From assembly GCA_035415725.1 (NCBI GenBank), contig DAOOGN010000080.1, forward strand, positions 1-20,185: a DNA stretch of 20,185 nucleotides. Reading direction: 5' to 3'. A program made the translations under genes and the position numbers. The notes below the pieces were generated by a model that worked only from the letters and a program-made list of their open reading frames with translations, ran no database searches and was not told the origin of the DNA. Below are positions 7,368-15,321 of the stretch, piece by piece; position 1 is the stretch's first letter; every line of letters starts with the position of its first letter. This DNA is from DSWT01 sp035415725 (lineage in GTDB: Bacteria; Chloroflexota; Anaerolineae; B4-G1; SLSP01).

Positions 7368-8815
7368 CTCTTGTGTTTTCCCAGTTGTTGCAGCGCGCCC
7401 CACATCATGAGCACTTCGCCGGCCAAAGCGATTAAACTCAGGGGCATCAAACTCGTGCGCCGGAGTTCGTGAATGAGGGCCAGCGCCGCGGCGGTGTAAA
7501 AGCTGATGAGAATCTCTCCGGGCAGCGCGCGGTCCAGTTTGATACGGTAGGGCGTGTTGTGCCAATCCCCTTGCCGTCCATGGAGCTCGAATTTAGGGGT
7601 GCGTTTGAACTCGCCTCCCCAGTGAAACAGCCCGTCGAGCACCGCCAGAGTGGTGTTCCAACTGATGCCGATGCCCAGTAACATCAAGATTGGATAGGCG
7701 AGGATGCGGCGTGGCCAGTCGCGGTACAGCGCTATCTGCCCCGTCAGGTAAAGCAGTGGAGGCAGCATGGTCAATGTCCCCAGGGCAGCGGCAAGCGTGG
7801 GCAGGCGTGGCAAGTAGAGCGCCATCGGTACAATGAGAAGCACCAGGGCCAGAATGAGGGGTTGGCTGAAATAGCCGCTCAGGTGCAACAGCGCCATGAT
7901 CTTTTGTGGGGGGCGCAGACGTGACGAACGCACAATGGGCCCGCTTAACTTGCGTAGAACTTGCGTCGACCCCTTGGCCCAGCGATACTGTTGTTGTCTG
8001 AACGCGGCCACCAACGGTGGAAGTTCTGCCGGCGCTACAACCTCGGGCAGGTAGAGGGCCTTCCAACCGGCAAGTTGCGCGCGGTAGCTCAGGTCGAGGT
8101 CTTCGGCGATGGTGTCATACTGCCAGCCGCCGGCCTCTTCAATGGCGCGCCTCCGCCAGACGCCGCCGGTCCCGTTGAAATTCATCAGCAACCCCGAGCG
8201 GTTACGCGCGATGTGCTCCACGATGAAATGGGCATCCAGAGCGAGAGCTTGCGCGCGAGTAATCAGCGAGTATTCGGCATTGAGATGCCCCCACCGCGCC
8301 TGGACAAAGCCTAACGTCGGATTATGGACGAGATGAGGAATCATCCGCCGTAAAAAATCCGGCGCGGGTGAAAAATCGGCGTCGAAGATGGCGATATATT
8401 CCCCTTGCGCCTGCTGCATAGCGGCGTCCAGCGCGCCTGCTTTATGCCCTTCGGGGTGGTCTCTGTGCAGCAGGTGTATTTGATACCCTTCGGCTTGCAA
8501 GCGCTCGACTTCTGTTTGTACCAGCGCAGTGGTGTCGTCGTCGGAATCGTCCAGTACCTGGATGTCAAGCCGGTCGCGGGGCCAATCGAAGGCCGCGACA
8601 GCGGCGAGAATCCGCCGTGCGACATAACGCTCGTTGCGCAGTGGAATCTGGACGGTCACAACAGGCAACTCTGCGTCTGCCATGGGGGGCGTTGCCGGCG
8701 ATGGTTCGCGACGGTGATATAAGTACAGCACGATGAGCGTCACGATGTGGATGGCGTAGAACGACAACGCGGTCAAAATGACGGTGTAAAGAATTCCTAC
8801 AATTTGCGATATCAT
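7340..8815 (-). CDS. Cellulose-synthase-like family 2 glycosyltransferase
   Basis: A 491-residue processive-type GT2 membrane protein. An N-terminal membrane helix (about 5-33) precedes the cytosolic catalytic domain. The D,D,D,QxxRW series is complete: DDSDDDT (89-95), DAD (145-147), FNGTGG (213-218), AEDLD (237-241) and QQQYRWAKG (274-282). Membrane helices follow at about 300-400 and 430-470, and the tail is basic. Family members polymerise UDP- or GDP-sugars (glucan, mannan) and secrete the chain. No BcsB or other cellulose-secretion partner is nearby, so it may make a different glycan or transfer a single sugar. The start is the ATG at 8815; the Shine-Dalgarno is weak (GAGAGG at longer than usual distance). 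It converges with the bactofilin gene and shares its terminator region. Confidence 0.9.
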   Translation of the reverse strand: MISQIVGILYTVILTALSFYAIHIVTLIVLYLYHRREPSPATPPMADAELPVVTVQIPLRNERYVARRILAAVAAFDWPRDRLDIQVLDDSDDDTTALVQTEVERLQAEGYQIHLLHRDHPEGHKAGALDAAMQQAQGEYIAIFDADFSPAPDFLRRMIPHLVHNPTLGFVQARWGHLNAEYSLITRAQALALDAHFIVEHIARNRSGLLMNFNGTGGVWRRRAIEEAGGWQYDTIAEDLDLSYRAQLAGWKALYLPEVVAPAELPPLVAAFRQQQYRWAKGSTQVLRKLSGPIVRSSRLRPPQKIMALLHLSGYFSQPLILALVLLIVPMALYLPRLPTLAAALGTLTMLPPLLYLTGQIALYRDWPRRILAYPILMLLGIGISWNTTLAVLDGLFHWGGEFKRTPKFELHGRQGDWHNTPYRIKLDRALPGEILISFYTAAALALIHELRRTSLMPLSLIALAGEVLMMWGALQQLGKHKSKKAKEQEH

Positions 8816-8859
8816 AGTGAACTTTCAGCCTCTCTGCTATCTTATTATCTTATCTGCCC

Positions 8860-8972
8860 TATCTATTCAGGCTAGTCAACCCGACGAAGCAACATATTCC
8901 ATATCCCAGGTTGGACGCGAATTCTGGCATGCCAGGCGCTCTTGGATGACACGATCAGCGTGTTTCTATAAG
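8860..8972 (+). repeat. Dispersed intergenic repeat, copy A
   Basis: It shares with 20030-20134, in the same orientation, the start TATCTATTCAGG(C/T)TAGTCAAC, a middle GG(C/T)ATGCCAGGCGCT and the end GGCGTGTTTCTATA-like segment (here CAGCGTGTTTCTATA). The copies differ by substitutions and a gap of a few bases. Copy A contains the perfect 12-base palindrome CTGGCATGCCAG (8924-8935). No coding capacity is evident. It may be a decayed miniature mobile element. Confidence 0.75.
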
Positions 8973-9190
8973 CCCCATTCCCCCTGCCCCCTTCTTCCCC
9001 GTGTTCGGGCATACCCCGAGAACGCCTCAACTACTTGCATTATACGCCCATTGCCGGATTCTGGCGTGTGATTATCGAACCACCGCGGTCCCGACGTTGG
9101 GCGGACACGGTCGGAGACCGGTCCGAGCACTTCCTTGGCACTATACCCAAAAACTAAAGGTTGACTGGCCGGAATAGATACACCCAATTC

Positions 9191-9264
9191 TTGACAGGGA
9201 TTACAAAGGGATGAGAATGTTGTTAACACTTACCATTGGCGTCGCGTGTGATTTTGGGTAAAAT
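9191..9264 (+). promoter_or_regulatory. Candidate promoters of the AOR-Hdr operon
   Basis: Two overlapping options were read by eye. One is TTGACA (9191-9196) with GAGAAT (9213-9218) at 16-base spacing: perfect -35, weak -10. The other is TTGGCG (9236-9241) with TAAAAT (9259-9264) at 17-base spacing: moderate at both boxes. The second would start transcription near 9271, about 65 bases before the MoaD-like ATG. No operator is recognised. Confidence 0.5.
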
Positions 9265-9335
9265 ATACGCAGTGTCAAGGGCTGGGGTTAGCCGGGTTAG
9301 TAATTCTATACAGAGGTCTATAAGTTGGAGGAAAA

Positions 9336-9620
9336 ATGCAGGTTGGGGTAGAATTTACGGGTATTCCCCGGGTCGTTACCGGCGAAAAACAAGTTTCTCT
9401 CGAACTTAAAGACGGTACGACCTTTCGTGAGATCGTGCGCTTGTTAGGGATACGATATCCTAAAATGATCGGCGAAGTGCTTCAGCCCGACGGCGAAACC
9501 CTGCAACCTTCGACTAAGCTTAATCTCAATGGCCGGCGGATGATTCAGCCGGCGCAAATGGACGAAGCCCCTAGCCACGGTGACCGCATTATTCTTATGT
9601 CCATCCTGGCCGGGGGATAG
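9336..9620 (+). CDS. MoaD/ThiS-family sulfur-carrier protein
   Basis: A 94-residue beta-grasp, ubiquitin-like protein ending in SILAGG. The C-terminal Gly-Gly is the residue pair that is adenylated and thiocarboxylated in MoaD/ThiS proteins. MoaD donates sulfur to make the pterin dithiolene. The segment LKDGTTFREIVRLLGI fits the family's first helix. Because the next gene encodes an AOR-family tungsto/molybdo-pterin enzyme, a dedicated role in its cofactor synthesis is the natural inference; MoaD-like genes often accompany AOR genes. The start is supported by GGAG six bases before the ATG. It is probably the first gene of the operon, with the AOR gene 70 bp downstream. A ThiS (thiamine) role is possible but less likely here. 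Confidence 0.85.
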   Translation: MQVGVEFTGIPRVVTGEKQVSLELKDGTTFREIVRLLGIRYPKMIGEVLQPDGETLQPSTKLNLNGRRMIQPAQMDEAPSHGDRIILMSILAGG

Positions 9621-9690
9621 AATGATGACCCTTTGTTGACCAAGTACAGAATTTTGTTATTCGCCCTTCGTAAATCGCAGGAGGTTGTTT

Positions 9691-11577
9691 ATGTACGGTT
9701 ATAGCGGCAAGATTTTGCACATTGATTTGACAACGCGCAAAAGTTGGGTCGAAAAAAAACCGGAGGAGTGGTACAAGCTCTACATCGGCGGGGTCTCGAT
9801 GGCGACGCGGCTGTTGTGGGAGAACATCAAGCCGGGCTGCGACCCGCTCTCGCCGGATAACCCCATCTGCATCGCCAACGGCATCTTCGCCGGAACGCCG
9901 GTACCGGTGGGCGGAAAATACGGCCTGGCTTCTAAGTCACCGTTGACCGGCTTCATCGGCGATAGTCTCTCCGGCAGTTGGTTTTCCGTCGCCCTCAAGC
10001 GCACAGGTTGGGATGGCATCGTCATCCATGGCGCCAGCGCGGAGTGGGTGAACGTGTTTATTGACGACGAGCGTGTGATGTTCCGCGACGCGCGCCATTT
10101 GCTGGGCAAAAACACTTATGAGACCGAGGAAACCATCCGCGAGGAATTGCTCGACGACCAGGTGCGCTCTGCCACCATCGGTCCGGCCGGTGAGAAGCTG
10201 GTGCGCTACGCCAACGTTACCAACGATGGACGCCAGGCCGGGCGTACTGGGCACGGTGCCGTCTGGGGATCGAAGAAGCTCAAGGCCGTTTCCGTGCGCG
10301 GCACAAAGGGTGTCGTTGTTGCCGACCCGGAGACGCTGATGAAGATGTCCTTCGATATCACGCAGCAAGCGCAGGGGCCGTATACGGCCAAATACCGTGT
10401 GCTGGGTACGACGACCAATGTGCTTAATATGAACAAACTCGGTCTGTTGCCGACGCGCAACTACCAGCAGGGCGTCTTCGAGATGGCCGAGCAAGTGAGC
10501 GGTGAGTATCTCGAAGAGCATTTCAAAGTCAAGAAGATCGCTTGTGCCCAGTGTCCCATTGCCTGTGAGCAGGTCTCGGCGGCCAAACAAGGGATATATG
10601 CCGGCGCGATGACGGGCATCGAGTATGAGTGTCTCTACGCTAACGGTCCGAACCTCGGCATTGGCGACCTGAACGCCGTCATCAAGCTGATCGACGTTGC
10701 CGACCGGGGCGGAACGGACGCGATGAGCCAGGGGGTGACCATTTCCTGGGCGATGGAGTCCTTCGAGCGTGGCGTGTTCACGAAGGAGGATTTCAGGTCT
10801 GCCAAATATCCAGATGGTTTTGAGCCGAACTTTGGCAATGGCGAAGCCGCCGTCGCCCTGGCGGAAATGATCCGCGACCGCGAGGGCATCGGCGATTTGT
10901 TGGCCGAGGGAACACGCATTGCCAGCCGTCGCACCGATGCAGAACGCGGAACGGAGTCCTACAAATGGGCGATGAACATCAAGGGTCTGGAGAATCCCGG
11001 CTATGATGCGCGCGGCCTCAAGACGTTCTCCGTGGGACTGGCAGTAGGCACACGCGGCGGTTGTCACAACCGTTCGGCGGCCTACGACCCCGATATCCAG
11101 GGCGAAGTGGACCGCTTCAGCATTGACGAGACACGGGGGCGGCTGGCCGCAGAGAATGAAGAATACGCCGCCGTCTACGACACGCTGCCGTTGTGCAAAT
11201 TCATCCGCCGTTGTTTTACTGGCAGAGCTGACCGGGCCGGTGCGTGGCCGGCCATCGCTGCGCTCATCAATGCCACCACCGGTTGGAATTTCGACTATGA
11301 CGCTGTGGACCTCATCGGTGTGCGCGCCCACACCATCAAAAAAGCGTTCAACATCCGCGAGGGATGGAAACGCAGTGACGACCACCTGCCCTACCGCTGG
11401 CATCACGAACCGATGAAAGAGGGTGCCTCCGCCGGGCATGTCGTCACCGAAGAAGAGCTGGAATATCTCAAAGACCTCTACTACGAGGCTAAAGGCTGGA
11501 CCAAAGAGGGTCTGATCCCCAAGTCCAAACTGATCGAGTTGGGGATGGAGGACGTGGCGGAGGAGATCGGCGTCTAA
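9691..11577 (+). CDS. Aldehyde:ferredoxin oxidoreductase family (W-pterin) catalytic subunit
   Basis: A 628-residue protein aligned throughout with the AOR family. The N-terminal pterin-binding region includes GGKYGLASKSPLTGFIGDS (74-92) and GPAGE (164-168). The [4Fe-4S] cluster ligands are Cys285, Cys288, Cys292 (CAQCPIAC) and probably Cys502 (LPLCKF). The active-site region has IEYEC (310-314) and GGCHN (456-460, His459). These positions agree with the Glu/His pair of archaeal AOR, as far as memory allows. The family oxidises aldehydes to acids, or in reverse reduces acids; its BamB branch reduces benzoyl-CoA. ATG 9691 is preceded by GCAGGAGG at good spacing, so an in-frame TTG six bases earlier is not used. 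The Hdr-type neighbours suggest it is one subunit of a large complex. Substrate is unknown. Confidence 0.93.
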   Translation: MYGYSGKILHIDLTTRKSWVEKKPEEWYKLYIGGVSMATRLLWENIKPGCDPLSPDNPICIANGIFAGTPVPVGGKYGLASKSPLTGFIGDSLSGSWFSVALKRTGWDGIVIHGASAEWVNVFIDDERVMFRDARHLLGKNTYETEETIREELLDDQVRSATIGPAGEKLVRYANVTNDGRQAGRTGHGAVWGSKKLKAVSVRGTKGVVVADPETLMKMSFDITQQAQGPYTAKYRVLGTTTNVLNMNKLGLLPTRNYQQGVFEMAEQVSGEYLEEHFKVKKIACAQCPIACEQVSAAKQGIYAGAMTGIEYECLYANGPNLGIGDLNAVIKLIDVADRGGTDAMSQGVTISWAMESFERGVFTKEDFRSAKYPDGFEPNFGNGEAAVALAEMIRDREGIGDLLAEGTRIASRRTDAERGTESYKWAMNIKGLENPGYDARGLKTFSVGLAVGTRGGCHNRSAAYDPDIQGEVDRFSIDETRGRLAAENEEYAAVYDTLPLCKFIRRCFTGRADRAGAWPAIAALINATTGWNFDYDAVDLIGVRAHTIKKAFNIREGWKRSDDHLPYRWHHEPMKEGASAGHVVTEEELEYLKDLYYEAKGWTKEGLIPKSKLIELGMEDVAEEIGV

Positions 11578-11610
11578 ATCAAGCTTCATGGTTCTTTACA
11601 GGGGTGAACT

Positions 11611-12105
11611 ATGGTCACTTCAACATCCAGGTATGCCTATATTGCGTGTGACGCGACGAAATGTGTCGGTTGCCAGTTATGCGAGTACATCTGTTCCTAC
11701 ACCAAGACCGGCGAGTACAACACCTATCGCAGTCGTATCCGCACCGTGCGTGTGGACGAAATCCTGATTACGGCAGTAGCATGTCGCACATGTGAGGATG
11801 CGCCCTGCGTCATCGCCTGTACCCGCGACGCGCTGACCCAGGACCCGGAAACGGGTCTCATCAGCGTGAACGCCGAGCGCTGTGACGGCTGTGCCTGGTG
11901 CATCGAAGCGTGCGACTTCGGCGCGATCTCCATCAATCCGGCGACCAAGATGGCCGAAATTTGCGATCAGTGTCAGGACAAAGAGGACGGCCCGCAGTGC
12001 GTGAAATGGTGTCCGAAGGATGCGCTCGAACTGACAACGGCGGAACAACGGGCGCAGAAGGCGCGGCATAAGTTGGTTCATGAAGAGGTGCAGGGGCCGC
12101 GGTAG
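11611..12105 (+). CDS. Four-cluster [4Fe-4S] ferredoxin subunit (AorA/BamC-like)
   Basis: This 164-residue protein has four cysteine quartets: C18/C21/C24/C28, C58/C61/C66/C70, C91/C94/C97/C101 and C118/C121/C130/C134. The layout is that of the HycB/DMSO-reductase-B electron-transfer family, predicting four [4Fe-4S] clusters. Such subunits wire the catalytic subunit to redox partners. Comparable proteins are the small Fe-S subunit of bacterial three-subunit AORs (AorA) and BamC of class II benzoyl-CoA reductase. The gene starts 33 bp after the AOR stop, with AGGGGTG before the ATG, and is surely co-expressed. The C-terminal 25 residues are charged and lie outside the clusters. The next redox gene is 650 bp away because a two-gene module intervenes. 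Confidence 0.9.
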   Translation: MVTSTSRYAYIACDATKCVGCQLCEYICSYTKTGEYNTYRSRIRTVRVDEILITAVACRTCEDAPCVIACTRDALTQDPETGLISVNAERCDGCAWCIEACDFGAISINPATKMAEICDQCQDKEDGPQCVKWCPKDALELTTAEQRAQKARHKLVHEEVQGPR

Positions 12106-12127
12106 AGCTACAGGGGGACTGCCGGAA

Positions 12128-12316
12128 ATGGGAACGATGCAGAAAACTTGCGCCAGAGTCCATATCCGAGAGCAAAAAAATGACTTTGCGTACTGGCAAA
12201 CACAGCCTTATTCTGTACGCCTGGCTACTTTAGAGCAAATTCGCCGGGAGTATCATCAATGGCGCTATCATGCTGAACCAAGACTTCAAAGAGTTTATCA
12301 CATCGTTAAATACTAA
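12128..12316 (+). CDS. Small protein paired with the downstream nucleotidyltransferase
   Basis: This predicted 62-residue protein contains NDFAYWQTQPYSVRLATLEQ and ends EPRLQRVYHIVKY. Short proteins of this pattern (aromatic YW, then RLxxLExxRxxY, then RLQRVYRIxK) are, from memory, commonly encoded just upstream of AbiEii/DUF6036-type nucleotidyltransferases, so a partner or antitoxin-like role is inferred. The frame is open further upstream, but ATG 12128 or ATG 12137 gives the conserved length; 12128 is listed. Its 3' end overlaps the nucleotidyltransferase by 47 bases in another frame, which implies translational coupling. Base composition is clearly more AT-rich than the redox genes on either side, suggesting separate acquisition. 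No biochemical function is known to me. Confidence 0.65.
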   Translation: MGTMQKTCARVHIREQKNDFAYWQTQPYSVRLATLEQIRREYHQWRYHAEPRLQRVYHIVKY

Positions 12317-12719
12317 CGAGGTACGTTATTTGGTGATTGGCGGATATGCAGTCGCCTTGCATGGCTATCCACGTTACACCAAAGATATTGACATCTGGAT
12401 TGAGATGAGTCCAGAAAATGCGGACCGGATGGTCAAAGCCTTAGAACAATTTGGCTTTGGTTCACTGGGGTTGCGGGCAGCAGATTTTCAAGTGCCTGAG
12501 CAGATTATTCAATTGGGGTATCCGCCGAGTCGTATTGATCTCATCACCACACCGCCAGGGGTGGAGTTTGCAGATTGCTATGCGTCACGAATTGAAGTGG
12601 AAGTTGATGATGTAAAAGTCAATTTCATTGATCTGGAGAACCTCAAACGCAGTAAGCGTGCTGCGGGACGGTTGCAGGACTTAGCGGATTTGGAACATTT
12701 ACAGGAGTATGTCGATTGA
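12270..12719 (+). CDS. AbiEii/DUF6036-like nucleotidyltransferase (toxin-antitoxin-like)
   Basis: This 149-residue protein has a minimal polymerase-beta-type nucleotidyltransferase fold. VIGGYAVALHGYPRYTKDID carries the GG signature (24-25) and the DxD metal ligands Asp39/Asp41, and RIDLI provides a third acidic residue, Asp90. The end, LENLKRSKRAAGRLQDLADL, is the hallmark Lys-Arg-Asp helix of AbiEii/DUF6036 proteins. Relatives act as toxins or antitoxins that transfer nucleotides to tRNA or partner proteins, but members of this subgroup are mostly uncharacterised. It overlaps its small partner gene and ends 32 bp before hdrA, so it is inserted between two genes of the redox operon. Codon use is more AT-rich than its neighbours. 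The family call is good; the biological role is inference. Confidence 0.85.
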   Translation: MLNQDFKEFITSLNTNEVRYLVIGGYAVALHGYPRYTKDIDIWIEMSPENADRMVKALEQFGFGSLGLRAADFQVPEQIIQLGYPPSRIDLITTPPGVEFADCYASRIEVEVDDVKVNFIDLENLKRSKRAAGRLQDLADLEHLQEYVD

Positions 12720-12723
12720 CTCT

Positions 12724-12746
12724 CGACTTTAGACTATCCTGAGGAG
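12724..12746 (+). repeat. Short leader sequence shared with the DUF4446 upstream region (copy 2)
   Basis: It matches 6094-6116 at 21 of 23 positions and ends in GAGGAG, the Shine-Dalgarno used by hdrA. It lies between the nucleotidyltransferase stop and the hdrA start. Confidence 0.6.
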
Positions 12747-12751
12747 TCTCT

Positions 12752-15295
12752 ATGACCGACAACAGCGACAACAACGAGGAACTACGCATCGGCGTTTACA
12801 TCTGCCACTGCGGATCGAATATCGCCAGCACCGTTACCGTGCCTGAGGTCGTGGAGTACGCGGCAACGTTACCGAACGTGGTGGTGGCGAAAGAGCACAA
12901 GTATATGTGTTCCGATCCTGGCCAGAGTATGATCAAGAAGGACATCCACGACTACCGCCTGAATCGCCTGGTGGTAGGCGCGTGTACCGTCTCGATGCAT
13001 GAGCCGACGTTCCGCGCGGTGCTGGCCGACGAGGGCATCAACCCGTTTTTCTTCGAAATGGCAAACATCCGTGAACATTCGTCGTGGGTGCACACGCACG
13101 AGAAAGAGGCGGCGACGCTGAAGGCGAAGGAGATCGTCTCGGCGGCGGTGGCGAAGGTGAGCTTTAGCCAGCCGTTGGAGATGTTCGAGGTGCCGGTGAC
13201 GCGCCGTGCGCTCATCGTCGGCGGCGGGATTGCGGGCATCAGCGCGGCGCTCGACCTGGCCGATATGCACATCCCCACCTATCTGGTGGACAAGTCCCCG
13301 TCCATCGGTGGACGGATGGCGCAACTGGACAAGACCTTCCCCACGATGGATTGCTCCATTTGCATCGAAGCGCCGAAGATGGTGGATGTAGGCAAGAGCA
13401 AGTATATCGATCTGCTGACCTACTCCGAGGTCAAGGAAGTCGAGGGCTACATCGGCAACTTCAAGGTGAAGGTGGAGCGCAAGCCGCGCTACGTCCTCGA
13501 AGACCGCTGCACCGGCTGCGGCCTTTGCGTGGAAGTCTGTCCTATCTCCGTGCCCAACTTCGAGTTCGAGGAGGGACTTGGTCCGCGCAAAGCTATCTAC
13601 GTGCCGCTGGTACAGGCCGTGCCGGCGATTTATACGATTGATATGGACGCCTGCATCGAGTGTTTCAAATGCGTCGAGGCGTGTGGCAGTTTGCAGGCGA
13701 TCAGCTTCTTCGACGAGCCAAAGACGGTGGAACTGGAAGTCGGGACGATCATTGCAGCGACCGGGTTGGATATGTGGGATCCCACCCCGTTGGAAGAGTA
13801 CGGCTTCGGCCTGTTCGACAATGTGACGACGATGATGGAGATCGAGCGCCTGCACTGCGCCGGCGGCCCGACGGTGGGCAATTTCGTCCGTCCCTCCGAT
13901 GGCAAAACGCCCGCGACTCTCGGCCTGATCCAGTGCGTCGGCTCGCGCGACAAGCGCTACAACGAGTATTGCTCCGGCTTCTGCTGTATGTACACCATCA
14001 AGAACGCGTTGCTGCTCAAGTGGCTCTATCCTGAGATCGACATCACCATCTTCCGCATCGACATTCGCACACCGGGCAAGACCTACGAGGAATTTTACGA
14101 ACGTGCGCGGCAGGCGGGCATTCATTTCGTGCAGGGACGCCCCGCCGAAATCCGCGAGGATCCGGTCACGAAAAACCTCATCGTGCAGACGTACAACGCT
14201 GCCCTGGATCGGCAGGTGGAATACGAATTCGAGATGGTGGGGCTGGCGACGGCGGCGATCCCTTCGGCGGGGGTGACGGATCTGGCGCGCGTCCTCACCG
14301 TGCCGCTCGACACCCATGGTTGGTTCCTGGAATCGCACCCCAAGCTCAAGCCGATTGACTCTTCGACCGAAGGCATCTACCTGGCCGGGGCGGCGCAGGG
14401 GCCGAAGGACATCCCCCAGAGCGTGGCGCAGGGCAGTGCCGCCGCCGGGCGCGCCGCGCGCGTGCTCAACGCCGGGAAATGGCAGATTGACCCCATCGTC
14501 GCCTACGTGGATCCACAGCGCTGCCTCAACGCCAATCCCAAAAGCAAGTGTACGATCTGTGCGCAGACGTGTCCCTACGGTGCGGTCATCAACCGGCCGG
14601 GGACGGGCAATCCCAGCCAGATCATCCCGGCAAAGTGCCACGGTTGCGGGACGTGCGTAGCGGAGTGTCCCGCCAACGCCATCACGCAATGGCACTTCAC
14701 CGATGGACAAATCCTGGCGCAGATCCACTCACTGCTGGCTGACAGGCCGGAGGAGAAAGTGCTGGCCTTCACCTGCCGTTGGTGTAGCGGCCTGGGTGCC
14801 GACAATGCCGGCGTGAGCCACTTCCAGTATCCGGCCAACACGCGCAACATTATGGTGATGTGCTCCGGGCGCATTGACCCGGACTTCGTGATGGAGGCGT
14901 TCAAACTGGGGGCGGGCGCGGTATTGGTGTCGGGGTGTCACGTCCAGGACTGTCACTACATCACCGGGCGGCAAAAGGCCGATGCGCGCATGGAGAAGGT
15001 GAAAACGCAGTTGGAACGTATGGGGATAACGCCGGGGCGCTTCCGCACCGCAGAGGTTTCTGCCACCGAGGGGGCGAAGTGGGCGCGTATTATGACCGAG
15101 ATGAGTGAAGTGGTCAAAGGGATGGGAGCGGAAGGCGTCAAGGCCGAAAATGAAAAGATACGCCCGCAACTGGAACGTCAACTCCGGCATATCCGTGAGG
15201 GTGCGGATGCTGCACGGGTGCTGGACATCTTCGAGGCGCGGCTGCAGGGCGTCAAGACAGAAGTGCAACAGGCTTATGAACGGGAGAAAAGCTAA
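12752..15295 (+). CDS. HdrA-MvhD fusion: FAD-containing heterodisulfide reductase subunit A with [2Fe-2S] domain
   Basis: An 847-residue protein. The N-terminal HdrA domain (about 12-140) has YICHCGSNIA. The FAD-binding thioredoxin-reductase-like core starts with GGGIAGISAALDLA (157-170) and contains DCSICIEAPKM (200-210). Its own cluster site is C395 plus C407/C411/C412 (YCSGFCCM), matching the FAD-proximal cluster of HdrA. The inserted ferredoxin has quartets C253-C263 and C301-C311. The C-terminal ferredoxin has C600/C603/C607 with C591, and C629/C632/C635/C639. The MvhD domain (about 668-790) has CRWCSGLGADNAG, C704, and CHVQDCHY (C729/C734), the [2Fe-2S] pattern. HdrA FAD is the bifurcation site in methanogen complexes; MvhD links it to an electron donor. 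Here the donor is probably the AOR module. Start: GAGGAG before ATG 12752. Confidence 0.95.
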   Translation: MTDNSDNNEELRIGVYICHCGSNIASTVTVPEVVEYAATLPNVVVAKEHKYMCSDPGQSMIKKDIHDYRLNRLVVGACTVSMHEPTFRAVLADEGINPFFFEMANIREHSSWVHTHEKEAATLKAKEIVSAAVAKVSFSQPLEMFEVPVTRRALIVGGGIAGISAALDLADMHIPTYLVDKSPSIGGRMAQLDKTFPTMDCSICIEAPKMVDVGKSKYIDLLTYSEVKEVEGYIGNFKVKVERKPRYVLEDRCTGCGLCVEVCPISVPNFEFEEGLGPRKAIYVPLVQAVPAIYTIDMDACIECFKCVEACGSLQAISFFDEPKTVELEVGTIIAATGLDMWDPTPLEEYGFGLFDNVTTMMEIERLHCAGGPTVGNFVRPSDGKTPATLGLIQCVGSRDKRYNEYCSGFCCMYTIKNALLLKWLYPEIDITIFRIDIRTPGKTYEEFYERARQAGIHFVQGRPAEIREDPVTKNLIVQTYNAALDRQVEYEFEMVGLATAAIPSAGVTDLARVLTVPLDTHGWFLESHPKLKPIDSSTEGIYLAGAAQGPKDIPQSVAQGSAAAGRAARVLNAGKWQIDPIVAYVDPQRCLNANPKSKCTICAQTCPYGAVINRPGTGNPSQIIPAKCHGCGTCVAECPANAITQWHFTDGQILAQIHSLLADRPEEKVLAFTCRWCSGLGADNAGVSHFQYPANTRNIMVMCSGRIDPDFVMEAFKLGAGAVLVSGCHVQDCHYITGRQKADARMEKVKTQLERMGITPGRFRTAEVSATEGAKWARIMTEMSEVVKGMGAEGVKAENEKIRPQLERQLRHIREGADAARVLDIFEARLQGVKTEVQQAYEREKS

Positions 15296-15321
15296 GCGAT
15301 TGCAGTAATGGAGATTGATGT

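Larger units (their letters stand above)
8816..9335. other. 520-bp non-coding region between the glycosyltransferase and the redox operon
   Basis: It holds a dispersed repeat copy (8860-8972), then a C-rich stretch (8973-9010) and a GC-rich section with self-complementary bits (around 9105-9130, e.g. GGTCGGAGACCGGTCC). Two candidate promoters for the downstream operon follow. A minus-strand TATAAT (9044-9039) could serve the glycosyltransferase but has no convincing -35 partner. No credible coding region or RNA gene was recognised. Confidence 0.7.

Noticed and set aside
9636..9664. Internal promoter before the AOR gene (TTGACC)
   Set aside because: No -10 box at an acceptable distance; the gene is probably read from the operon promoter.
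9685..9690. TTG start six bases before the AOR ATG
   Set aside because: The GCAGGAGG Shine-Dalgarno ends directly before the TTG and is ideally spaced for ATG 9691.
9937..11589. 550-codon minus-strand frame opposite the AOR gene
   Set aside because: A shadow of the GC-rich AOR coding strand; low-complexity, no motifs.
9691..12105. Class II benzoyl-CoA reductase (bamBC) assignment
   Set aside because: Gene content is similar, but no acyl-CoA pathway gene or NADH-type Bam subunit is seen, and active-site equivalence could not be verified.
12869..14728. 619-codon minus-strand frame opposite hdrA
   Set aside because: A shadow frame rich in Arg/His/Asp typical of antisense to GC-rich genes; hdrA on the other strand is fully supported.
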